A DNA stretch of 11,604 nucleotides. Origin: Tannerella sp. (lineage in GTDB: Bacteria; Bacteroidota; Bacteroidia; Bacteroidales; Tannerellaceae). This document shows positions 5,806 to 11,604 of the stretch, piece by piece; within the stretch, counting starts at the first letter, position 1, and the number at the start of each line of letters is the position of its first letter. Below the pieces are notes generated by a model. It was not told the DNA's origin. It searched no databases and saw nothing but the letters and a program-made list of their open reading frames with translations. The position numbers and the translations under genes are program-made. The stretch spans positions 1 through 11,604 of the forward strand of contig JAISTJ010000131.1 in assembly GCA_031272655.1 (NCBI GenBank). Reading direction: 5' to 3'.

Positions 5806-8529
5806 ATGAAGAAAACTATTTTGTTTTTTGCTGTAATGGCTTTATTATCAGGATGTAACGATACGCCTGATTATCGCGATGCTACTTTGTCTTCCGAAAG
5901 AAGGGTGAAAGATTTGCTTAGTCGGATGACGCTTGAAGATAAAGCAGCGCAGTTGGATATGCTTGATGCAGGGTCAGTTCTTGAATCTTATGAAGCAGTA
6001 TCGCTTGAAAAGATGGCTGCTACACTGAAGGAAAATACTTTCGGTTCAATTCATGACCTATATCCGCGTACATCAAGAATAAGTAATGATATTCAACAAT
6101 ATGTGCGAGACAGTTCCCGTCTTGGCATCCCGCCGATAATAATTGAAGAGGCTCTGCACGGCTATCAGGGCGAAGGAGGGACATGTTTCCCAATACCTCT
6201 CGGTAACGCCTCATCGTGGGATACAACGCTTATGTATAACATCGGTCGTGTTATAGGTTCTGAAGCTCGCGCCCACGGTGTGCATCTTGTTTTGTCTCCA
6301 AACCTTGACCTTGCACGCGAGCCACGATGGGGTCGGGTAGAGGAAACATTTGGCGAAGATACTTACCTTTCTTCAAGAATGGCGGTGAATATTGTAAAAG
6401 GGATGCAAGGTAACTCGTTGAAAGACAATGACGCAGTAATATCCGAGCCTAAACATTTCGGCGTTCATGGTATTCCTGAAAACGGTAGCAACCTGAGTCC
6501 GGTATATATTGGTGAGAGGGAAGCCCGCTCGGCTCATTTGTACGTTTTCGAGAAAGCTATCAAAGAGGCTAATGCACATGCAGTAATGGCTGCTTACCAT
6601 GAGATTGACGGCGTACCTGTCGCCGGCAACCATTGGTTATTGACCGATGTGCTGCGCAAGGAATGGGGTTTTGATGGATTTGTTATTTCAGACCTTGGCG
6701 CCATAGCAATGCAGTATAACAAACATTTGACCGCTGCAACCGAAGAAGAAGCAATAGCCTCTTCAATAAATGCAGGTCTGAATATGCAATTTTATGATTT
6801 TACTCATGAAAAATTTGCAGCAGCTGTTATTAACGGTGTTAAGAGCGGTAAAATATCTGAAAAACAGCTTGATAAGGCAGTAGGAGAAATACTTAAACAG
6901 AAATTTGACCTTGGTCTTTTTGACAATCCATATACTGATACTACTCTTGCAGCCAAGGTTTTACATAATGCCGCACATCAAAAAACAGCACTTCAGGCTG
7001 CACGTTCGTCCTTAGTTCTGCTGAAAAATGCAAACAATACCTTGCCTGCGAGCAAGGACGTGAAGCGGATAGCAGTTGTAGGGCGATTAGCAAATGTCTC
7101 ATCACTTGGAGGTTATTCGCCACGTGGAGCACATGGCACCACTATTATAGAGGCTTTGCAACGTCGTTTTGGGGATAAAGTTTTGATAGACTGGTTAAAT
7201 GGAGATATTTCACCTAATTTTACCGATATACCGACGGCGAATTTCACTCCTGCTAAAAATGAGATTGCTTCGCAGGCTCGCAATGACGGTGGTGGCGGGA
7301 GTGAGACGCAGGCTCGCAATGACGGTGCGGGGTTGCGTGTTGATTATTTCAACAACCTCGACTGTTCGGGCAAACCGTCTTTTACAACAATAGAGCCCGG
7401 ACTGTCGCATTACTGGCATAACCTTAGTCCGGCGCCCGGCGTTAATATAGAGCCTTTTTCGGCGCGTTTCAGTGGTACGATACATGTTACTACAAGTGGA
7501 ATATATGAGTTTAGCCTGATAGCCAATAACTACGGACGGATGTACCTTGACGGTAAACTTTTCTTAGACAACTGGGACGATAAATATACGGAAGTAACAA
7601 CTACCGCCCGTTATTATCTTGAGAAAGGGCGCGAGTATTCAATTGTTTCGGAATACGGTAAGGTGAATGATTTTGCGGGTCAGAGAGTTAAGTGGCGCTA
7701 TTGCGGAGGCGAATCGCTTGCTGAGGTAAATCGCCGTACAACAGAGGCTGCCCGCAAAGCAGACCTTGTAATTGTTGTGGTTGGCGAAAGTGCAGATGAA
7801 GTAGGGGAGGCTAAAGACCGTCAGAACATGATACTCAACGATATAGATATGGATATGGTACGCGCAGCCGTTGCATCCGGAAAGCCGGTAACAACAATCC
7901 TTTATAATGGACGTCCCTTGATACTCAATGAGTTAAATGAACTTTCCGACGCTATACTTGAAGCCTGGTTTCCGGGTGAGGCAGGAGGAGAAGCCATTTT
8001 AGACGTTTTGTTTGGCGATTATAATCCTTCCGGCAGGCTGACTATCAGTTTTCCCAAGTCTATGGGTCAATTACCGATATATTATTCCCGCAAACCATCT
8101 GCTTCTCGAGCATCAATAGACGGCAGTCCGGATCCGCTGTTTCCTTTCGGTTATGGATTAAGTTATACTGATTTTGAATATTCCAACATGAATATAAAGC
8201 CTTCAAATCCAACTATAAAAGATGAGATAACATTGTCGCTTGATGTTAAAAACATCGGCAACCGTGACGGCATTGAGACAGTACAATTATATGTGCGAGA
8301 TAAGGTCAGCAGCGTTACAACCCCTGTGATGGCTTTGAAAGGCTTTTCGCAAGTGTCGTTGAAAGCAGGAGAGACAAAGAGAGTAGAAATGGTTTTGACC
8401 CCTGAACATTTATCACTGCTTGACATCAATATGAACCGTGTAACCGAGCCAGGCGAGTTTGAAATGATGGTCGGCGCTTCTTCGGCAGATATCAGGTTGA
8501 GAGAGACGATTATTTTAATTAAGAATTGA
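5806..8529 (+). CDS. Glycoside hydrolase family 3 lipoprotein with inserted PA14 domain (beta-glucosidase-like)
   Basis: This 907-aa retaining exo-glycosidase would remove non-reducing-end sugars from beta-linked oligosaccharides. A lipoprotein signal (MKKTILFFAVMALLSGC, LSGC lipobox, Cys17) anchors it to a membrane. In order: GH3 N-terminal barrel (about 30-370) with 'EPRWGRVEETFGED' (172-185), the Lys216-His217 pair in PKHFGVHG and nucleophile Asp296 in GFVISDLGAI; start of the GH3_C domain (about 400-475); PA14 (about 509-635); remainder of GH3_C (about 640-760) with acid/base candidates Glu665/Glu668 in ESADEVGEAKDR; C-terminal Fn3-like domain (about 790-895). PA14 inside GH3_C is a known beta-glucosidase architecture. 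Residues 486-508 are encoded by an inserted repeat. Divergent from susCD, it likely acts on the sugar they import. Exact sugar specificity is not determinable here; the stop codon lies in an inverted repeat. Confidence 0.95.
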   Translation: MKKTILFFAVMALLSGCNDTPDYRDATLSSERRVKDLLSRMTLEDKAAQLDMLDAGSVLESYEAVSLEKMAATLKENTFGSIHDLYPRTSRISNDIQQYVRDSSRLGIPPIIIEEALHGYQGEGGTCFPIPLGNASSWDTTLMYNIGRVIGSEARAHGVHLVLSPNLDLAREPRWGRVEETFGEDTYLSSRMAVNIVKGMQGNSLKDNDAVISEPKHFGVHGIPENGSNLSPVYIGEREARSAHLYVFEKAIKEANAHAVMAAYHEIDGVPVAGNHWLLTDVLRKEWGFDGFVISDLGAIAMQYNKHLTAATEEEAIASSINAGLNMQFYDFTHEKFAAAVINGVKSGKISEKQLDKAVGEILKQKFDLGLFDNPYTDTTLAAKVLHNAAHQKTALQAARSSLVLLKNANNTLPASKDVKRIAVVGRLANVSSLGGYSPRGAHGTTIIEALQRRFGDKVLIDWLNGDISPNFTDIPTANFTPAKNEIASQARNDGGGGSETQARNDGAGLRVDYFNNLDCSGKPSFTTIEPGLSHYWHNLSPAPGVNIEPFSARFSGTIHVTTSGIYEFSLIANNYGRMYLDGKLFLDNWDDKYTEVTTTARYYLEKGREYSIVSEYGKVNDFAGQRVKWRYCGGESLAEVNRRTTEAARKADLVIVVVGESADEVGEAKDRQNMILNDIDMDMVRAAVASGKPVTTILYNGRPLILNELNELSDAILEAWFPGEAGGEAILDVLFGDYNPSGRLTISFPKSMGQLPIYYSRKPSASRASIDGSPDPLFPFGYGLSYTDFEYSNMNIKPSNPTIKDEITLSLDVKNIGNRDGIETVQLYVRDKVSSVTTPVMALKGFSQVSLKAGETKRVEMVLTPEHLSLLDINMNRVTEPGEFEMMVGASSADIRLRETIILIKN
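7261..7327 (+). repeat. Dispersed palindromic-repeat fragment, duplicated, in frame inside the GH3 gene
   Basis: ATTGCTTCG (7264-7272) plus CTCGCAATGACGG (7277-7289) matches the intergenic repeat arm at 8626-8650 except for a 4-versus-3-base middle. A 21-bp piece (7271-7291) is then repeated exactly at 7307-7327, 36 bp later, so the frame is preserved. The protein shows QARNDGGG...QARNDGAG at a 12-residue spacing (residues 490 and 502), rich in Gly and polar residues and unlike structured GH3 sequence. It sits just before the PA14 domain, where a flexible linker would be tolerated. Sequence identity with the intergenic repeat is direct observation; insertion into the gene is inferred. Confidence 0.85.
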
Positions 8530-8574
8530 GAATTAAGAATTAAAAGAAGAGATAAGTAGTGAACTTCATGCTTT

Positions 8575-8648
8575 GTCATTGCGAACGAAGTGATGCAATC
8601 CAGTCAATTAAACCATTTTTTCTGGATTGCTTCGTACCTCGCAATGAC
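8575..8648. repeat. Inner inverted repeat (GTCATTGCGA ... TCGCAATGAC), REP/MITE-like
   Basis: The left arm (8575-8603) begins GTCATTGCGA and ends GCAATCCAG; the right arm (8622-8648) begins CTGGATTGC and ends TCGCAATGAC. The outer 10 bp and inner 9 bp pair exactly, with an unequal internal loop and an 18-nt A/T-rich apical loop. The right arm is the sequence also found inside the GH3 gene at 7264-7289, showing it is a dispersed element. Repeats of this general 'ATTGC..CGCAATGAC' type are familiar from many bacterial genomes; no mobilising gene is present here. Confidence 0.8.
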
Positions 8649-8663
8649 GGGACTTTGTCCCGT
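8647..8663. repeat. Short hairpin ACGGGAC-TTT-GTCCCGT
   Basis: A perfect 7-bp stem with a 3-nt loop adjoins the right arm of the inner inverted repeat. On neither strand is it followed by a T-run, so it could slow RNA polymerase or protect 3' ends but does not meet the pattern of an intrinsic terminator. Confidence 0.5.
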
Positions 8664-8710
8664 TGAGAGAATGCCCAAGTTCTTGATTTTTAATTTTTAA
8701 TTCTTAATTC

Positions 8711-10597
8711 TCAATTCCCCAGCCCGTGTCGCCAGAGCAGATAGCTGTAGCAACGAAATGCGAAGCGCTGGAATAGGGGATTTGCAGGGGTGTACAGACG
8801 ATACCAATTTTCGGTGATATATTTCTTATAGACACATTCTTCAGGGTCTTCGGTCTTACTAAGATAATCATACAGAGCGCTTCCCATCTCGTTGAGCCAG
8901 TTCTGTTCGGGGATGTAGAAGCCGTACTTCTGTTTGCGCCGACAGATTTCTTCGGGGACGATACCCTCCATTGACATGCGAAGCAGGTATTTGTTCCATC
9001 CGTCATGAATCTTGTATGCTGAAGGAATGGAGAAGACGTATTCTGCAAGGGGAGGATAGTCAGAAAGCGGCATGATACATTCCAAACCGTATGTTGCGGC
9101 TGAATGTTCGCCCCAACGTAGAATATTAGCAAGATAGATGGTATAACTCTCAAACAGAGCATCGTTGAGCACTTCTTTTTTAACTTGAGGAACAGGTGAT
9201 GAGCCGCAGAAATATGCGTCCCGCGACTGAGCCATGAGAGAATCATACAGGTCTTTGCGCTTGTCCTGTGCAAATTTTAATGGGTTGTAATAGACGTCTT
9301 TGGCAATAAGTTTAAGACGTCGCATAAACATTTCTCTAATAGATAAGCCTGAATTACTGACGCTTGTAAGCTCGTTCCACCAAGATGCAAGTTCACCGTT
9401 ATTGCGCAATGCCTTGAGAGCTAATGGAAAATAATGAGGATATCCGCCTAACATCTCATCTCCGCCCTGACCATCAATGAAAACAGCCTGTCCTTGACGG
9501 TTTATTTCTTCCATGATACGAAACTGCGCCAGCGAGCTTGCATTGTAAAGCGGAACATTGTGTATGCGATTTACTGCAGAAAGTTTTTCAAGAATATCCT
9601 CTGTTGTGCAGACAACTTTTATCCATTCGGCGCCTGTGTGTCGAACTACTTTTTCCGCCCAGACTACTTCGCCGCCGTCATATTTGTCTGTCGTTGTATA
9701 GGCAACAAAAGTTCTGTCGGGGTTGTACTTTTTTGCCGTGCAAATTAGCGATGAGCTGTCCATGCCGCCACTGACGCCTACTGCTATAGCGCCTTCAATT
9801 AATGAGACATTACGATTAACCGATTCGGCAAGGTGAGTGCGCAAACCTTCAAGATACTGCTCTTCGGAGTTGACGTCGTATGATGCTTTACTGCGATTAT
9901 ACGGCAATGTGTAATATTTTTCGGATGTAAGCCGTTGAGTTTTAAATTCATACTTAACAAATCCGGAAGGCTCTACTGAAGTAATATCCTTAAAGAAATA
10001 CTGGTCGAGCGAGCCGATATTGCCCCACATAAGGAAATCTATTACTGTATAACGGTTTATCTTGCGAACATCCTTAAAGATGTTATACAGAGCGCGGCTT
10101 TCCGTTGCAAGGGCAAACTGATTGCATGTGTTACAGAAGAATAGTGTACGGCAACCAAAATGGTCGCGTGCGCCGTAAAGAGTTTGGCTTAAAGCATCGA
10201 AATATACTAAAGCCCAATAACCATATAGCTGACCGAATGCTTCTTCCCCATATTTTTGAAGAAGCGCAAGAACTATCCGGGCGTCAGACGTTTCATTTGG
10301 TGAAATTGATAGCTGAGCGCATAACTCATTCTTATTAAGCAATTTACCTTCAAAGAAGATATAACTGCCACCGGACGAGGCGTAGTGAAGTGAGTTGTCG
10401 TACTTTGAACATGCGCTCATAGTAAGCCTGACATCGCTTGACGTGGCGTCAGTCTCTTTCAGTTCACTGTTTAAATTAACCGTTGCAGGTCTGAAAACGC
10501 CTCGATGCGTCATGGCGTCTAATCCATTGTCTATAAGAGGCTTAATACTCTCAAGGGCTGACCCTTCCTTCTTGTAAATTGCTAATAATCCGTTCAT
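8711..10597 (-). CDS. Asparagine-synthase-like amide ligase with degenerate glutaminase domain
   Basis: The 628-aa protein has the two-domain layout of AsnB: an N-terminal Ntn-type glutaminase domain (about 1-190) and a C-terminal ATP-pyrophosphatase domain (about 245-620) with the PPi loop SGGMDSS (276-282) and GQGGDEMLGG (376-385). The synthetase half looks functional: it would adenylate a carboxylate and amidate it. The glutaminase half appears dead: the start is MNGLLAIY where active enzymes have Met-Cys, HRGPD is replaced by HRGVFR (31-36) and NGEIYN by EGKLLN (83-88). It may use free ammonia, or an internal or peptide amine as in beta-lactam synthetase and lasso cyclases. ATG at 10597 was chosen over an in-frame GTG at 10636 because the GTG begins on the last base of the -7 box, upstream of transcription, and the ATG gives family-like alignment. 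It is monocistronic; no partner or precursor peptide is in view. Confidence 0.9.
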   Translation of the reverse strand: MNGLLAIYKKEGSALESIKPLIDNGLDAMTHRGVFRPATVNLNSELKETDATSSDVRLTMSACSKYDNSLHYASSGGSYIFFEGKLLNKNELCAQLSISPNETSDARIVLALLQKYGEEAFGQLYGYWALVYFDALSQTLYGARDHFGCRTLFFCNTCNQFALATESRALYNIFKDVRKINRYTVIDFLMWGNIGSLDQYFFKDITSVEPSGFVKYEFKTQRLTSEKYYTLPYNRSKASYDVNSEEQYLEGLRTHLAESVNRNVSLIEGAIAVGVSGGMDSSSLICTAKKYNPDRTFVAYTTTDKYDGGEVVWAEKVVRHTGAEWIKVVCTTEDILEKLSAVNRIHNVPLYNASSLAQFRIMEEINRQGQAVFIDGQGGDEMLGGYPHYFPLALKALRNNGELASWWNELTSVSNSGLSIREMFMRRLKLIAKDVYYNPLKFAQDKRKDLYDSLMAQSRDAYFCGSSPVPQVKKEVLNDALFESYTIYLANILRWGEHSAATYGLECIMPLSDYPPLAEYVFSIPSAYKIHDGWNKYLLRMSMEGIVPEEICRRKQKYGFYIPEQNWLNEMGSALYDYLSKTEDPEECVYKKYITENWYRLYTPANPLFQRFAFRCYSYLLWRHGLGN

Positions 10598-10635
10598 ATA
10601 ATAAAAAAATGATGATTTTGTTGCTTCTGAAGCCA

Positions 10636-10643
10636 CAAAGATA
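10636..10643 (-). promoter_or_regulatory. -7 element of the asparagine-synthase-like gene
   Basis: The minus strand reads TATCTTTG, matching TAnnTTTG, 38 bp upstream of the ATG at 10597. A TTTC lies 19 bp further upstream as a weak -33 candidate. The box overlaps the in-frame GTG at 10636, which argues against that codon as the start. Confidence 0.68.
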
Positions 10644-10727
10644 TTAAAAGTTTAGCATTTTTGAAATTTTTTTTGAAAAAGTTTAATGATTTTAGTCGAG
10701 AGATTTCCGAAATTCAATTTCTTTATG

Positions 10728-10735
10728 TATCTTTG
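10728..10735 (+). promoter_or_regulatory. -7 element of the AAA-ATPase_like gene
   Basis: TATCTTTG followed by CG matches the Bacteroidota -7 motif and ends 25 bp before the ATG at 10761, giving a very short leader. No clear -33 box was found. The gap of 163 bp between the two divergent genes contains nothing else recognisable. Confidence 0.65.
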
Positions 10736-10760
10736 CGCTGTCATTCTTAATTGAATCATT

Positions 10761-11604
10761 ATGGATATTGAAGTCAGGAAAATGCCGGTTGGCGTTCAGA
10801 ATTTTGAGAAGCTTCGCAGAGGCGGGTATGTCTATGTGGATAAGACGCGCTATGTTTACGAACTTGCGTGCTTGGACAGACCATACTTTCTCGGTCGTCC
10901 GCGCCGGTTCGGCAAGAGTGTGTTTCTTTCTACCCTCAAGGCTTATTTTGAAGGGAAAAAGGAACTCTTTGACGGTCTGGCTATTGCCGAATTGGAAAAG
11001 GAATGGAAGAAGTATCCGGTTATCTATATTGATTTCAACCGCGAGGGTTACATAGATATAAATTCCCTAAAATCGGTTTTAGATTACAATCTTCAACAGT
11101 CAGAGGAAATTTGGGGACGTAACGAATCGGAAATGGCTACCCTCTCGACCCGTTTTGCCGGTCTCATAAAACGGGCGGCCGAAAAGGCACACGAACGGGT
11201 AGTGGTGCTGATAGACGAATACGATAAGGCGCTGATTAGTACGCTCGATAATGTTGCTCTCAACGACGAGATGCGTACAATTCTCAAGGGCTTTTTTGGC
11301 GTCCTCAAAGCCGAAGACGAACATTTGCGGTTTGTATTGCTGACCGGCGTTACAAAGTTCTCCAAAGTAAGTATCTTTAGCGACCTTAATCAGCTGATTG
11401 ATATTAGTTTCGATAGCAGATATTCAGGCGTTTGCGGCATTTCCGAAGCGGAGTTGTTACAGAACTTCCAACCCGAAATTCAGGTGCTTGGGGACGCTAA
11501 CGGTTTGACTTACGACGAGGCTTTTGCGGCGATGAAAAAACGTTACGACGGGTATCATTTCGCACGTGAAAGCGAAGATATGTACAACCCGTACAGCGTA
11601 CTTA
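10761..11604 (+). CDS. AAA-ATPase_like / PD-(D/E)XK-type protein, N-terminal part
   Basis: The reading frame is open from ATG at 10761 to the window edge (281 codons, no stop). The start MDIEVRKMPVGVQNFEKLR...GYVYVDKT and the P-loop GRPRRFGKS (45-53) with Walker B VVVLIDEYDKAL (147-158) are diagnostic of the AAA-ATPase_like family (PF09820). TGVTKFSKVSIFSDLNQL (195-210) and YDGYHF (262-267) followed by NPYSVL (276-281) continue that family's pattern. Full-length members are about 500-600 aa and end in a PD-(D/E)XK nuclease-like domain (PF08011), which would lie beyond the window. These genes are highly multiplied in gut and oral Bacteroidota and their biological role is unsettled; a nucleic-acid or defence-related job is only conjecture. 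It is divergent from, and apparently unrelated to, the synthetase gene. Confidence 0.92.
   Translation, partial: MDIEVRKMPVGVQNFEKLRRGGYVYVDKTRYVYELACLDRPYFLGRPRRFGKSVFLSTLKAYFEGKKELFDGLAIAELEKEWKKYPVIYIDFNREGYIDINSLKSVLDYNLQQSEEIWGRNESEMATLSTRFAGLIKRAAEKAHERVVVLIDEYDKALISTLDNVALNDEMRTILKGFFGVLKAEDEHLRFVLLTGVTKFSKVSIFSDLNQLIDISFDSRYSGVCGISEAELLQNFQPEIQVLGDANGLTYDEAFAAMKKRYDGYHFARESEDMYNPYSVL

Larger units (their letters stand above)
8523..8717. repeat. 195-bp palindromic unit with 23-bp inverted ends spanning both convergent stop codons
   Basis: Positions 8523-8545 and 8695-8717 are exact reverse complements. Each arm is three heptamers of the form GAATTRA, ending AAAA. The GH3 stop (TGA, 8527-8529) and the asparagine-synthase-like stop (TGA, 8713-8711) occupy the same place in opposite arms, so both proteins end in Asn-stop. 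A second inverted repeat lies inside. No transposase gene and no clear target-site duplication are visible. The arms probably form part of the shared 3' ends, but no hairpin with a strong T-tail was found, so an intrinsic bidirectional terminator is not proven. Confidence 0.85.

Noticed and set aside
7261..7327. CRISPR-like direct repeat inside GH3
   Set aside because: There are only two units, with no regular spacer array, and they lie within a coding frame; they match the dispersed palindromic repeat instead.
8647..8663. Bidirectional rho-independent terminator for the convergent genes
   Set aside because: The stem is only 7 bp and lacks a downstream T-run on both strands, so it was listed as a hairpin only.
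8523..8717. Insertion sequence or remnant transposon
   Set aside because: There is no transposase coding sequence or fragment and no clear target-site duplication; only the inverted repeat structure is supported.
8704..9273. 189-codon minus-strand open frame overlapping the 3' part of the synthetase gene
   Set aside because: The synthetase frame carries conserved family sequence throughout this stretch, including the C-terminal KYGF region; the other frame is a shadow.
8711..10597. Complete lasso-peptide biosynthesis cluster
   Set aside because: The enzyme lacks its glutaminase Cys as lasso cyclases do, but no precursor peptide, B-type protease or recognition protein is present within the window.
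10768..11055. 95-codon plus-strand open frame at the start of the AAA-ATPase_like gene
   Set aside because: It is a shifted frame; the frame starting at 10761 stays open to the window edge and contains the Walker A and B motifs.

Overview
The window looks like a chromosomal piece of a Bacteroidota (probably Bacteroidales) genome. Four things point there: a SusC/SusD outer-membrane uptake pair, promoters with the Bacteroidota -7 element TAnnTTTG in front of nearly every gene, start codons preceded by A/T-rich leaders without Shine-Dalgarno sequences, and an AAA-ATPase_like gene of a type expanded in this phylum. No RNA gene, CRISPR array, transposase or integrase was seen.

Layout. Positions 1-94 hold the 5' end of a SusC-like gene running leftward out of the window. 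A 256-bp gap follows, carrying its promoter and, further right, the rho-independent terminator of the next operon. Positions 351-5525 are a two-gene leftward operon, susC (1120 aa) then susD (594 aa). Divergent from it, across a 280-bp regulatory gap, is a 907-aa GH3 glycoside hydrolase lipoprotein with an inserted PA14 domain. Together these resemble a small polysaccharide utilization locus: the SusC/D pair would bind and import an oligosaccharide and the surface or periplasmic GH3 would trim it. The substrate cannot be read from the sequence, and no regulator of the locus is in view.

GH3 converges on a leftward 628-aa asparagine-synthase-like protein whose glutaminase active site has been lost (Met-Asn in place of Met-Cys). 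The two genes meet in a nested palindromic repeat whose arms include both stop codons. Divergent from the asparagine-synthase gene, a rightward AAA-ATPase_like gene begins at 10761 and runs off the right edge.

Most unusual points: (1) a dispersed palindromic repeat, present intergenically near 8.6 kb, also lies in frame inside the GH3 coding sequence as a duplicated 12-residue unit at the edge of the PA14 domain; (2) the 195-bp palindrome between the convergent genes is built from heptamers that place a stop in all three frames on each outgoing strand; (3) the synthetase has lost the catalytic cysteine and surrounding glutamine-site motifs; (4) the two susC genes share a 72-bp identical segment over the signal peptide plus a related upstream region, making a 5.4-kb direct-repeat-flanked unit; (5) a 27-nt near-perfect hairpin or double operator sits at the expected GH3 transcription start. 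I see no convincing complete novel multi-gene system.
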